From positions 496,001 to 560,000 of the forward strand of contig NZ_JANUGY010000001.1 of NCBI RefSeq assembly GCF_024756235.1: 64,000 bases of DNA. Direction: 5' to 3'. A program made the position numbers and the translations under genes. Origin of the DNA: Massilia kyonggiensis. Lineage in GTDB: Bacteria > Pseudomonadota > Gammaproteobacteria > Burkholderiales > Burkholderiaceae_D. The stretch's first letter is position 1. Every line of letters starts with the position of its first letter. The notes under the pieces were generated by a model. That model had not been told where the DNA came from, ran no database searches, and worked only from the letters and a program-made list of their open reading frames with translations. Shown here piece by piece: positions 8,523-19,181 of this stretch.

Positions 8523-10391
8523 TCAGATGTCGAGGTGGGAGATGAGCAGGCGGCGGCGTTCGCTGTCGCCCTCCGCCGCTTCACCGGCCGGGCCGAGCGA
8601 GATGCCGACGGCCATGATGTCGATGAGGAGCAGCTGCAGGATGCGCGAAATCATCGACAGGAACGTCGTGCTGTCCTCGCTGTGATCGACGGCGAGGCAC
8701 ACGCTCGCCTTGCGCGCCAGCTGGGACTTGCTGCTCGTGATGGCGATGACGTCGGCACCGGCGGCGCGCGCCACGTCGACGGCGTCGAGCAGTTCCGGCA
8801 GCTGGCCCGTCGTCGAGATGGCGACGACGACGTCGCCCGGCCCGAGCAGCTCGGCCGCCAGCGCGAACAAATGCGAGTCGCCGTACGACGACGTCGGGAT
8901 GCGGAAGCGGAAGAATTTATGCTGGCCGTCCAGCGCCACGACGCGCGAATTGCCCATCGCGTAGAACTCCACGCGCTTGGCGCGGCGCAAAATGTCGATG
9001 GCGCGGTCGATCGAATTCACGTCCAGCTGGTCGCGGAATTTCAGGATCGCGGACACCGTGTTGTCGATGACTTTCGCCGACAAATCATGGGTGCTGTCCG
9101 TCATGCGCACCTGGCTGTGGCGCACGGGGATCGTGCCCGTCAGGCTGCCCGCGAATTTCAGTTTGAAATCGGCGAGGCCCGAGAAGCCCAGCGAGCGGCA
9201 GAAGCGGATCACGGTCGGCTGGCTGACGTCGGCCAGCTTCGCGATCTCGGCGATCGGCTCGGACAGGACCTTGCGCGGATGCTCGATCACGAGTTGCGCC
9301 ACGCGCTGCTCGGCCGGCGACAGTTCCGCCTGCAGATGCTGCACGCGTTCCATCAGCGTGTTGGCGCCGCTGCGGTTGCGCAGGTGCTCCGACAGGATGC
9401 TCGACACGCCGTACAGCGCGGGCGTCGGCATCATGATCACGTACGTCGGGATCTGCGCCAGGTAGCTGGAGAAGCGGCCCTTGGCTTCGAAGCGCGTGCG
9501 GAACGGCGACGTCTTGAACCACTCGGCCATGCGCGGCACGATGCCGCCGCCGATGAAGATGCCGCCGAACGCGCCCAGCGTGACGGCCAGGTTCGCGGCC
9601 GCGCCGCCCAGCATGCCGGCAAAGCACTCCAGCACTTCGAGGCACAGCGGATCCTTCTGGTCCAGCGCGGCGGCCATGATCGCGGCGGCGTCTCGCGGGG
9701 GCGCCTCGACACCGTTACGCAGCGCCAGCGCGCGATAGATGATTTCCATGCCGGGGCCGGAGATCAGGCGCTCGTTCGACACGTGCTGCCACTCGCGCCA
9801 GGCGTATTGCAGGATCGCGAATTCGCGCTCGTCGGCCGGGGCGAAGTTGACGTGGCCGCCCTCGCTGCCGAGGGTGACGAAGCCGTCCACGGTCGGGATC
9901 ACGCCGGAGACGCCGAGACCCGTGCCCGGACCGAGCACGCCGGCCACCGCATTCGCGATCGGCTTGCCGCCGCCGATCTGCAGCAGGTCTTCCGGCTTGA
10001 AGCCCGGCAGCGCCATCGCCAGCGCCGTGAAGTCGTTCACGATCAAGAGCGTCGTCAGGCCGAGCGTGCGCCGCACCTCTTCCGTCGAGAACTGCCAGTC
10101 GCGGTTCGTCATGCGGATGAAATCGCCGCTGATCGGGTTCGCGAGCGCGAACGCCGCGTGGATGATGCGGGTGCCGCCGTTCTGGGCCTGCGTCTGGGCC
10201 AGGTAGGCGTTCAGCAGCGGGACGATGCCCGGGTAGTCGTCGCACAGCAGCACGGCCACGTTGCGCAGCACGCCCGGCGCGATCTCCAGGGCAAAGCGCG
10301 CATGGGTCGCGCCGATGTCGGCCAGCAGGCGCGGACCGTCGGAATACGCGGCGCGGGTGTGCTTCTGTTCAGTGTCGGGCTCAAGCGTCAT
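8523..10391 (-). CDS. glk: Bifunctional glucokinase / RpiR-type transcriptional regulator
   Basis: A 622-residue fusion. Residues about 20-335 are a bacterial glucokinase (ROK-unrelated Glk family): ADIGATHARF phosphate-binding motif at 24-33, catalytic Asp120 in IVNDFTALA, LGPGTGLG at 153-160 and GGGIVPR near 281. Residues about 345-425 form an RpiR HTH_6 domain (DVSQPTVIRFCRSLGFSG), and about 460-600 a SIS sugar-phosphate-binding domain (MGNSR, ISTTGQ). Burkholderiales are known to carry this glucokinase-HexR-like fusion. The kinase would make glucose-6-phosphate and the C-terminal half would sense hexose phosphates. ATG 10391 has GAGGAGA about 20 nt upstream. The EamA gene follows by 11 bp. 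The kinase links to the maltodextrin genes in this window. Confidence 0.93.
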   Translation of the reverse strand: MTLEPDTEQKHTRAAYSDGPRLLADIGATHARFALEIAPGVLRNVAVLLCDDYPGIVPLLNAYLAQTQAQNGGTRIIHAAFALANPISGDFIRMTNRDWQFSTEEVRRTLGLTTLLIVNDFTALAMALPGFKPEDLLQIGGGKPIANAVAGVLGPGTGLGVSGVIPTVDGFVTLGSEGGHVNFAPADEREFAILQYAWREWQHVSNERLISGPGMEIIYRALALRNGVEAPPRDAAAIMAAALDQKDPLCLEVLECFAGMLGGAAANLAVTLGAFGGIFIGGGIVPRMAEWFKTSPFRTRFEAKGRFSSYLAQIPTYVIMMPTPALYGVSSILSEHLRNRSGANTLMERVQHLQAELSPAEQRVAQLVIEHPRKVLSEPIAEIAKLADVSQPTVIRFCRSLGFSGLADFKLKFAGSLTGTIPVRHSQVRMTDSTHDLSAKVIDNTVSAILKFRDQLDVNSIDRAIDILRRAKRVEFYAMGNSRVVALDGQHKFFRFRIPTSSYGDSHLFALAAELLGPGDVVVAISTTGQLPELLDAVDVARAAGADVIAITSSKSQLARKASVCLAVDHSEDSTTFLSMISRILQLLLIDIMAVGISLGPAGEAAEGDSERRRLLISHLDI

Positions 10392-10492
10392 GGTGTTGCT
10401 CTTCTCGCGAAGGTCTCCTCTATTGCGCGTAGGATACCATTGATTGAAATGCACCAAAAAGGCGATTGTGCCCTGATTCGGACGGTTACAAC

Positions 10493-10516
10493 GAAAAAGC
10501 GGCCCCGCAGGGCCGC
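10493..10516 (-). terminator. Rho-independent terminator of the MHS transporter gene
   Basis: A perfect 7-bp stem (GCGGCCC/GGGCCGC, arms 10499-10505 and 10510-10516) with loop CGCA. Read on the minus strand it is followed by TTTTTC. It lies 26 bp after the stop codon of the gene at 10543-11883. Confidence 0.8.
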
Positions 10517-10542
10517 CCTTACCAAACCGACAACACCAAACC

Positions 10543-11883
10543 TTACTCGCCGCGCGCTTCCGCGTCGATCCTGGACAGCGCGCCGGTGTCGCGCATGAAC
10601 CAGCAGACGACCAGCGTGCAGGCGATGACGGCCGTCGTGTACCAGTAGAAGCCGCTTTCCAGGCTGATGGATTTGAACCACAGCGCCAGGTACTCGGCCG
10701 TGCCGCCGAACACGGAGACGGCGAACGCATACGGCACGCCGACGCCGGTGGCGCGGATCGAGGCCGGGAACAGCTCCGCTTTGACCAGCGCGTTGATCGA
10801 CGTGTAGCCGGACACGATCATCCAGGCGCAGGCGATCAGGCCGAACGCTTCCCACGGACCGCTGGCGTGGCGGATGCCGGAGAGCAGCGGCACGGTGAAC
10901 AGGGTGCCGAGCAGCGCGAAGCCGATGAGCAGCGGCTTGCGGCCGATGCGGTCCGACAGCGCGCCGTACAGCGGCTGCAGGCACATCGCGAACAGCAGCG
11001 ACGCGGCCGAGACGGCGGTCGTCTGCGAGTCGGTCAGGCCGACGGACAGGCGCAGGAATTTCTGCATATACGTCGTGTAGACGTAGAAGGCCAGCGTGCC
11101 GCCCATCGTCAGGCCGACCACCAGCAGCACTTCGCGCGGGTGCTGCATCAGCTGCTTCAGGCCGCCCATCGGCTTCGCCTTTTTACGCGCGGCCTCGAAC
11201 GACGCCGTCTCCGGCAGGTTGTGGCGCATGCGCAGGGCCAGCAGCGCGAGGCAGGCGCCGGTGAAGAACGGGATGCGCCAGCCCCAGGCACGCAGCTGCT
11301 CGGCGTCGAGCAGGAAATGCTGCAGCACGAGCAGCAGGACGAGCGCCAGCAGCTGGCCGCCGATCAAGGTCACGTACTGGAAGCTGCTGTAGAAGCCGCG
11401 GTGCTTGGAATCCGCCATCTCCGACAAATACGTGGCGCTGGCGCCGTATTCGCCGCCGAGGCTCAGGCCCTGCAGCAGGCGCGCCAGCAGCAGGATGCAC
11501 GGCGACAGGATGCCGGCCGCGGCGTAGGTCGGCGCGCAGGCGATCAGCAGGGAGCCGAAGCACATCAGCAGCACGGACGTCATCAGCGCCGTCTTGCGGC
11601 CGAGGCGGTCGCCGATGTGGCCGAACAGGATGCCGCCGATCGGGCGCACGAAGAAGCCGAGCGCGAAGATGCCCGCCGTGGACATCATCTGCGCGGTCGG
11701 GTCCTGCTTGGGGAAGAACGAGTTCGCGAAGTACAGCGCGAAGGCCGAATAACAGTAGAAATCGAACCACTCGACGAGGTTGCCGGCCGAGCCGATGAAG
11801 ATGGCCTTCAGGCGCGAGGCGGAAATGCGTTCGCCGGCGCCGGCCGCCGCCTGGGCGCCGGCCTTGGATGTGATGGTGTTCAT
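10543..11883 (-). CDS. MFS transporter, metabolite:H+ symporter (MHS) family
   Basis: A 446-residue, 12-helix inner-membrane carrier. It shows the MHS/sugar-porter hallmarks: GNLVEWFDFYCYSAFALYF in helix 1, GHIGDRLGRKTAL in the loop between helices 2 and 3, RPIGG, and DRIGRKPLL in the second half. The closest known relatives by motif are KgtP, ShiA and citrate/proline-betaine carriers, which import carboxylates or zwitterions with protons. ATG 11883 is preceded by AGGAGAC; the longer open frame upstream is in the divergent promoter. The DctB/FixJ-like two-component system diverges 134 bp away, which suggests substrate-induced control. The exact substrate is not readable. Confidence 0.9.
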   Translation of the reverse strand: MNTITSKAGAQAAAGAGERISASRLKAIFIGSAGNLVEWFDFYCYSAFALYFANSFFPKQDPTAQMMSTAGIFALGFFVRPIGGILFGHIGDRLGRKTALMTSVLLMCFGSLLIACAPTYAAAGILSPCILLLARLLQGLSLGGEYGASATYLSEMADSKHRGFYSSFQYVTLIGGQLLALVLLLVLQHFLLDAEQLRAWGWRIPFFTGACLALLALRMRHNLPETASFEAARKKAKPMGGLKQLMQHPREVLLVVGLTMGGTLAFYVYTTYMQKFLRLSVGLTDSQTTAVSAASLLFAMCLQPLYGALSDRIGRKPLLIGFALLGTLFTVPLLSGIRHASGPWEAFGLIACAWMIVSGYTSINALVKAELFPASIRATGVGVPYAFAVSVFGGTAEYLALWFKSISLESGFYWYTTAVIACTLVVCWFMRDTGALSRIDAEARGE

Positions 11884-11959
11884 GGGTGTCTCCTCTTTTG
11901 GTATGCCCACTATCCCAGCCGGACGCGCCAACCACATCCGCAACTTCCGGCGCGCCCTC

Positions 11960-11977
11960 CTCCGTAAAACTACGGAG
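11960..11977. promoter_or_regulatory. Inverted repeat in MHS transporter / two-component divergent promoter
   Basis: CTCCGTA-AAAC-TACGGAG is a perfect 7-bp inverted repeat with a 4-nt spacer. It sits 76 bp from the transporter start and 40 bp from the kinase start. Its size and dyad form fit a LuxR/NarL-type response-regulator dimer, so the regulator encoded at 14123-14722 is the natural candidate. Assignment is inference. Confidence 0.6.
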
Positions 11978-12017
11978 ACGGTTTTCTTCGGACCGCGCAA
12001 CTGCTATCGTTGGCGCC

Positions 12018-14126
12018 ATGGCCAAACTGCTCAACCTCCTCATCGGCGCCGGCGCGCTGGCCGTCATCGCGGCGTCGGGGAACTGGGCCGAGCGCCACGA
12101 ACTGCAGACCAAGACGGAAGGCCTGCGCCAGGCCGCCGCCGCGCACGTGCTGGGCCTGCGCGGCCTCGTCGAGAAGCACGATTTCCTGCCGCACGCGGCG
12201 GCCCGCCACCCGGACGTGCAGGACCTGCTGCGCACCCCGCACGACGGAGCGCTGCGCTCGCGCGTAAACGATTATTTCGCCGACCTGCAGGCGACGACGG
12301 GCGCCGCCGCGCTGTTCCTCGTCGACCGCGCGGGCCTCACGCTCGCCGCCAGCAACTGGAACCTGCCGTCCAGCTTCGTCGGCCAGTCCTACCGCCAGCG
12401 GCCGTACTTCGAGGATGCCGTCCAGGGCCGGCGCGGCATCTTCTATGGCCTCGGCCTGACGACCGGCCAGTCCGGCCTGTTCATCGCGGAGCCCGTGCGC
12501 GCGGGCGGCACGATCCTCGGCGTCGTCGTGGTAAAAATCAGCCTGGAGCCGCTGCAGGCCGCGTGGATGCGGGGCGCCGATCCGGTGGTACTGCGCGACA
12601 GCCGCGGCATCGTGTTCCTGTCCGCCGTGCCGGACTGGCTGTTCCACGCGATCCGACCCGTGTCCGCCGCCGACATGCACTGGATCGTCGAGCACCGCCA
12701 GTACGGCAACCGCGAACGCTTCTACGTGCTGCCCTGGCAGACGGAAACGCGCGGGGCCGCGCCCGGCTTCGTCCTGCACACGAACGTGGGGGGACGCCGC
12801 CTGGACCTGCTCGCGCTGGACACGCCACTGCCGGAACTGGGCTGGACCCTGACCGTCACGACCGACATGAAGGAAGTCGCGCAGGCGCGCCAGCTCGCAC
12901 TGATGCTGGCCGCGCTGGCCGTCGCGCTGCTGCTGCTCGGCGTGCTGTACTGGCGGCTGCGCGAAAAGCGTTTCCGCGAACAGCGCTCGGCCCGCATCGA
13001 GCTGGAACGCCGGGTCGAAGAGCGCACGCGCGACCTCGAAGAAGCGCACGCGTTCCGCAAGGCGATGGAGGATTCGCTCCTCGTGGGCATGCGCGCGCGC
13101 GACCCGGAGGGCACCATCATCTACGTCAACCCGGCCCTGTGCGCGATGGTGGGCTACAGCGCCGATGAACTGCTGGGGTGCCGCCCGCCGTATCCGTACT
13201 GGCATCCGGACGACCAGGAAAAGCATGCGCGGCAGAGCGACGACGCGCTGCAGGGCCGCGCCGCGCCGCACGGCTTCGAATCGCGCATCCGCCACAAGGA
13301 TGGCCACGACGTGATCACGATGGTGTACACGGCGCCGCTCGTCGACGCGCAGGGCGTGCACCGGGGCTGGATGAGTTCCGTCGTCGACATCACGGCGCAG
13401 AAGCAGGCCGAAGCCCGCCAGCGCGACCAGGAAGTGCGCCTGCAGCGCAGCGCGCGCCTCGCGAGCGTGGGCGAGATGGCGTCCACGCTCGCGCACGAAC
13501 TCAATCAGCCGCTGATGGCGTTGTCGAATTTCGCCGTCGCGGCGCGCGCGCTCGCCTCGCAATCGGCGCCGCCCGAGATGCTGGCCGGTGCGCTCGACGA
13601 CATCGTCGAACAGTCGAAGCGGGCCAGCGAGATCGTCAAGCGGGTGCGCGCGTTCATCAACCCGAAGCGTGGCCATTACGAAAACCTCGCGGTCGACGGC
13701 GTGATCGCGCACGCGGCGGCGCTGCTGGAGCCCGAACTGAAGCAGGCCGGGATCGCGCTGCAGCTGTCGTTGGACGATGGCGATGCTCTCGTACGCGGTG
13801 ACCGCGTCCTGCTCGAACAGGTGCTCGTGAACCTGATCCACAACGCGATGCACGCGATGCAGGAGCGGCCGCGCGGACGCATCGATCTGACCAGCCGGCG
13901 CGCCGACGCGGGCGTGCGGGTCACCGTCATCGACCAGGGTCCCGGCATCCCACCCGAACAGCTCGACCAGATCTTTGCGCCCTTCTTCACCACCCGCCCC
14001 GACGGCCTGGGCCTGGGGCTGAACATCTGCCGCACCATCGTCGAGGCCCACGGCGGTTGCATGACGGTCGAGAACCCGGCCGGCGGCGGCGCCGCCTTTT
14101 CCTTCACACTTCCGATCGCGCCATGA
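12018..14126 (+). CDS. DctB-like membrane sensor histidine kinase with PAS domain
   Basis: A 702-residue sensor kinase. Order: helix 1 (about 4-20), a periplasmic double-Cache-like sensor (about 25-290, with SYRQRPYFEDAVQGRRGIFYG typical of DctB-type sensors), helix 2 (about 293-312), a coiled coil, PAS (about 350-462, YVNPALCAMVGYSADELLG), HisKA with phospho-acceptor His493 in STLAHELNQPLMAL, and HATPase_c to the end (NLIHNAMHAM, DQGPGIPPEQ, GLGLNICRTIVEAHGG). ATG 12018 gives a proper N-terminal helix. The response regulator overlaps its stop by 4 bp (ATGA). It probably senses a small carboxylate-like ligand and controls the divergent MHS transporter. Confidence 0.92.
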   Translation: MAKLLNLLIGAGALAVIAASGNWAERHELQTKTEGLRQAAAAHVLGLRGLVEKHDFLPHAAARHPDVQDLLRTPHDGALRSRVNDYFADLQATTGAAALFLVDRAGLTLAASNWNLPSSFVGQSYRQRPYFEDAVQGRRGIFYGLGLTTGQSGLFIAEPVRAGGTILGVVVVKISLEPLQAAWMRGADPVVLRDSRGIVFLSAVPDWLFHAIRPVSAADMHWIVEHRQYGNRERFYVLPWQTETRGAAPGFVLHTNVGGRRLDLLALDTPLPELGWTLTVTTDMKEVAQARQLALMLAALAVALLLLGVLYWRLREKRFREQRSARIELERRVEERTRDLEEAHAFRKAMEDSLLVGMRARDPEGTIIYVNPALCAMVGYSADELLGCRPPYPYWHPDDQEKHARQSDDALQGRAAPHGFESRIRHKDGHDVITMVYTAPLVDAQGVHRGWMSSVVDITAQKQAEARQRDQEVRLQRSARLASVGEMASTLAHELNQPLMALSNFAVAARALASQSAPPEMLAGALDDIVEQSKRASEIVKRVRAFINPKRGHYENLAVDGVIAHAAALLEPELKQAGIALQLSLDDGDALVRGDRVLLEQVLVNLIHNAMHAMQERPRGRIDLTSRRADAGVRVTVIDQGPGIPPEQLDQIFAPFFTTRPDGLGLGLNICRTIVEAHGGCMTVENPAGGGAAFSFTLPIAP

Positions 14127-14722
14127 AAGACATCCCGCTCACCCTGTACGTCGTCGACGACGACGAAGCCCTGCGCCGCTCCCTGCTGCTCCTGCTGTTC
14201 TCGCAGGGCCTGGCCGTGCAGGCGTTCGAATCGGGAGAAGCGTTCCTGGACGCCGTCGACATGCGCCAGCCAGGCTGCCTGATCCTCGACCTGCGCCTCG
14301 GCGGCATGAGCGGACTGGCCGTGTTCGACCGCCTGCGCGCGGCGCACAGTCCGCTCGTGACGCTGTTCCTGTCCGGCCACGGCGACATCCCGACCGCGCT
14401 CGAAGCCGTGCGCCAGGGCGCGTGGGACTGGGTGGAAAAGCCGGACACGCAGCACCTGCTCGACAAGCTGCCGGCCGCCATCGCCGAGGCGCGATCCCGC
14501 GCGCACGCGCTGCGGCTGTGGGCGGAGCTGACGCCGCGCGAACGGGAAGTCGCGCGGCTCGTGGGGCTCGGCCAGCCGAACAAGGAGATCGCGCGGCTGC
14601 TCGTGCCGCCGTGCGGGCCGCGCTCGGTGGAGACGCATCGCGCGAACATCTTCAGCAAGCTGCAGTGCGCGAACGACAATGAGCTCGGGCGGTGGCTGGC
14701 CGCCCACCCGTGGCTGGGCTAG
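14123..14722 (+). CDS. FixJ/NarL-type response regulator
   Basis: A 199-residue regulator translationally coupled to the kinase by an ATGA overlap. The receiver domain has acidic residues VVDDDE, phospho-acceptor Asp56 in LILDLRLGGMSG and Lys in DWVEKPD. The C-terminal LuxR-type HTH starts LTPREREVARLVGLGQPNKEIA. Between that and the recognition helix (PRSVETHRANIFSKL) it reads RLLVPPCG, two residues longer than the usual RRLGIS-type turn. The stop overlaps the convergent alpha/beta-hydrolase stop by 4 bp. The likely target is the inverted repeat at 11960-11977. Confidence 0.9.
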   Translation: MKDIPLTLYVVDDDEALRRSLLLLLFSQGLAVQAFESGEAFLDAVDMRQPGCLILDLRLGGMSGLAVFDRLRAAHSPLVTLFLSGHGDIPTALEAVRQGAWDWVEKPDTQHLLDKLPAAIAEARSRAHALRLWAELTPREREVARLVGLGQPNKEIARLLVPPCGPRSVETHRANIFSKLQCANDNELGRWLAAHPWLG

Positions 14723-15717
14723 TTCTTGCTCAGGCCCTTGAGCAACGCCTCGTGAAATCGCGCCGGGTCCTGCATCTGCGGCGCATGTCCCATGTCGTCG
14801 AACTCGACGAGCGTCGCACGCGGGATCGCCTTCGCCGCGAACTTGCCCAGCGTCGCGTAGTTGCCCAGCTTCGGCCGCAGCTCGGCCGGCGCCGCGTCCT
14901 TGCCGATGGCCGTGTTGTCCTTCGTCCCGATCAGCAGCAGCACGGGCATCTTCAGTAACGGGAATTCGTAGACGACGGGCTGCGTGTAGATCATGTCGTA
15001 CAACAGCGCCGAGTTCCACGCGACGACTTTTTTACCGGGCCCGCGGTACAGCCCCGCCAGCATCTGCACCCACGGCTCGTACTCGGGCTTCCACTGATTC
15101 ACGTAGTAGGTCGATTTCTCGTAGGCGCGGATCTTGTCGGCGCTCGTTTGCAGTTCGCGCTCGTACCACTTGTCGACGCCCAGCGACGGCACGCCCAGCG
15201 CCTTCCAGTCTTCCAGCCCGATCGGGTTCGCGAGCACAAGCTGCTCCGTCTCTTCCGGATACAGCAGGCCGTAGCGCACGGCGAGCATGCCGCCCGTCGA
15301 GTGGCCCATCACGGTTGCCTGCTTGACGCCGATGGACGCCAGCAGCGCATGCGTGTTGGCGGCCAGTTGCTGGAAGCTGTATTGATAGTGCTCCGGCTTG
15401 CTCGACTTGCAGAAGCCGATCTGGTCGGGCGCGACGACGCGGTAGCCTGCCTTCGAGAGCGCGTCGATGGACGTCTTCCACGTCGCGGCGCAGAAGTTCT
15501 TGCCGTGCAGGAGGACGACGGTGCGGCCGTTCGGCTGCGCCGGTTTGACGTCCATGTAGGCCATGTGCAGCGGCACGCCTTGCGACGTGAAGCGGTATTG
15601 CTGCACGGGGTACGGGTAATCGAAGCCTTCCAGCTCGGGGCCGTAGGCAGGTTCGGCGGCGTGTGCGGTGAACGCCGCCACGGCCAGGCAGGCCGCGTAC
15701 AGACGTGATCGGGGCAT
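14719..15717 (-). CDS. Secreted alpha/beta hydrolase
   Basis: A 332-residue alpha/beta-hydrolase-fold protein with a Sec signal peptide (MPRSRLYAACLAVAAFTAHA, cleavage about 20/21). An oxyanion-loop segment (VVLLHGKNFCAATW), nucleophile elbow GHSTGG, acid in IGTKDNTAIG and His in DDMGHAPQMQ are all visible, so it should be active. Relatives include epoxide hydrolases, proline iminopeptidases and carboxylesterases; the reaction cannot be pinned down. It is the last gene of a minus-strand run with the alpha-amylase (51 bp away), phosphoglucomutase and sugar MFS genes, which suggests a periplasmic role alongside glucan degradation. Confidence 0.88.
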   Translation of the reverse strand: MPRSRLYAACLAVAAFTAHAAEPAYGPELEGFDYPYPVQQYRFTSQGVPLHMAYMDVKPAQPNGRTVVLLHGKNFCAATWKTSIDALSKAGYRVVAPDQIGFCKSSKPEHYQYSFQQLAANTHALLASIGVKQATVMGHSTGGMLAVRYGLLYPEETEQLVLANPIGLEDWKALGVPSLGVDKWYERELQTSADKIRAYEKSTYYVNQWKPEYEPWVQMLAGLYRGPGKKVVAWNSALLYDMIYTQPVVYEFPLLKMPVLLLIGTKDNTAIGKDAAPAELRPKLGNYATLGKFAAKAIPRATLVEFDDMGHAPQMQDPARFHEALLKGLSKN

Positions 15718-15768
15718 CGTAATCTCCTATTGGATGCGATGCCCCGCAGTCTAGCGGAGAAGCGTTTT

Positions 15769-17451
15769 TCAGTCCTGCGCGATCAGCGCCACCGGTGCGC
15801 GCGTATCGAACTGCACCTTGCCGCCCGAGACGACGGCCGTCTTGCCCGTGTACGCGTCGCGCACCGTCTGGCCGTCGCCGAACACGCCGGCCACGGAAAT
15901 GGGCACCGTGCGGTCCTGCGGCAGGTCGAGGGCGATGACGACGCGGTCGGAGACGCCGTTCTTCTCGTACGTGCGCTTGAACGTGTACGGGCCGGAGGCG
16001 ATCATCTGGTGCACGCCCGCGCCCACGGCCGGATGCGCGTGGCGGAAGCGGCCCAGGCGCGCCCAGTAGTCGCGCACCTCGGCCGCGCCGTGCAGGCCGA
16101 CCTGGGCATTGTCCTTCAGCTGGTCCCAGTTCATGAAGGAGCGCAGGTTCGCATCGCCGACGGCACCGTCGATCTTGAGCACGCGCGCCGTCTCGTCGCC
16201 GTAGTAGACCTGCGCCTGGCCGGGCGCCAGCAGCAGCTTGTTCGCTTCCTCGAACGGGTGCGCGCGCATGGCGTCGAACGGGTGGCCGTCGTCGTGCGAG
16301 TCGAGGTAGTTCAGCACCGTCACGCCTTTGAGCGGCCCGTTCAGCAGGGTCGAGTATTTGGAGAACAGCGTCTCGTAGCTCTGGCCCGCGTCGGTCGGCA
16401 GGCTGAAGTTGATCATGCTGTCGAAGCCGTTGTTGTAATAGTCGACCTTCGTGCCATCGTCGTAGGCGAACTGGCGGCCGTTCGAGATCGGGTAGCCATA
16501 CGCTTCGGCCACCATGAAGAACGGCTGGTTGCCGATCTTGTCGACCGCCTGCTTGCCGGCCGGCGTCCGCTTCCAGTCCTCGTAGGCCTGGCTCGCCACC
16601 TTCTTGAGGTCCTTCCACACGCCCGGTTCCGTGTGCTTGACGGTGTCGCCGCGGAAGCCGTCGAAGCCGTACTTGCGCACCCAGTCGGCGTGCCATTTCA
16701 TCAGGTAGTAGCGCGGTGCGCGCGGGTAGCCCGTGCGCTTGAAGAAGTCGTCCAGCTCCTTCGTTTCGCGCTCGTAGCGCCCCTCCTTCTTCCATTTCGC
16801 GACGAGGAACGGCGGCAGGTCGACGTTCGCATTGCTGTCGGTGCGGAAGTCCGGCAGGTTCTTCACGAGCGCGCAATCGACCGTGCCCTTGACGTCCTTG
16901 AAGCTGCAGGTCGGCGACGTGCGCACCCAGTCCGCCGGCCACACGGTGTCCTGCGCCGTGACGGGCCCGGTGTGGTTCATCACGACGTCGAGCAGCACGC
17001 GGATGCCGCGCGCATGCGCCGCCTCGACGAGGTCGCGCACGTCCTTCGCGGTGCCGACGTTGGCGTCGACGGCCGTGAAGTCGCGCGCCCAATAACCGTG
17101 GAAGCCGTAGCTGACGCCCGTGCCCTCGTCGGTGGACGCGTGGATCTGCTCGACCGGCGGCGAGATCCAGAGCGCGTCCACGCCCAGGTCCGTGAAATAC
17201 CCTTCCTTGATCTTGGCCGTGACACCGGCCAGGTCGCCGCCCATGAAGCCGCGCGCGACGGCCGCATCGTTCTTGCGGCCGTAGGCGTGGTCGTTCGACG
17301 GATCGCCGTTGTTGAAGCGATCGATCACGAGGAAGTAGACGGTCGCGTTATCCCAGGTGAACGGCTTGCCCTTGACCGGCGACAGGTCGGGCGCGGCCGA
17401 GGCGGCGCCGAAGGCGAGCATCAGGGAGGCGGCGAGAACGGGTAGTTTCAT
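15769..17451 (-). CDS. Secreted GH13 alpha-amylase (MalS-like)
   Basis: A 560-residue alpha-amylase with a signal peptide (residues 1-19, ...AFGAASA/AP). GH13 regions are intact: region I DVVMNH (155-160), region II GFRGDTVKHTE with nucleophile Asp269, acid Glu316 in MVAEAYGY and region IV SHDD with His386/Asp387. The KHTE segment resembles periplasmic MalS-type amylases. A C-terminal beta domain ends in RAPVALIAQD. It would cleave alpha-1,4 links in maltodextrin in the periplasm or outside the cell. It lies 26 bp after the phosphoglucomutase gene in the same operon. MalS subfamily assignment is moderate; alpha-amylase activity is well supported. Confidence 0.93.
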   Translation of the reverse strand: MKLPVLAASLMLAFGAASAAPDLSPVKGKPFTWDNATVYFLVIDRFNNGDPSNDHAYGRKNDAAVARGFMGGDLAGVTAKIKEGYFTDLGVDALWISPPVEQIHASTDEGTGVSYGFHGYWARDFTAVDANVGTAKDVRDLVEAAHARGIRVLLDVVMNHTGPVTAQDTVWPADWVRTSPTCSFKDVKGTVDCALVKNLPDFRTDSNANVDLPPFLVAKWKKEGRYERETKELDDFFKRTGYPRAPRYYLMKWHADWVRKYGFDGFRGDTVKHTEPGVWKDLKKVASQAYEDWKRTPAGKQAVDKIGNQPFFMVAEAYGYPISNGRQFAYDDGTKVDYYNNGFDSMINFSLPTDAGQSYETLFSKYSTLLNGPLKGVTVLNYLDSHDDGHPFDAMRAHPFEEANKLLLAPGQAQVYYGDETARVLKIDGAVGDANLRSFMNWDQLKDNAQVGLHGAAEVRDYWARLGRFRHAHPAVGAGVHQMIASGPYTFKRTYEKNGVSDRVVIALDLPQDRTVPISVAGVFGDGQTVRDAYTGKTAVVSGGKVQFDTRAPVALIAQD

Positions 17452-17477
17452 GCGGGGTCCTGTGTGGTGGGTGGAAA

Positions 17478-19181
<1,704 letters not shown>

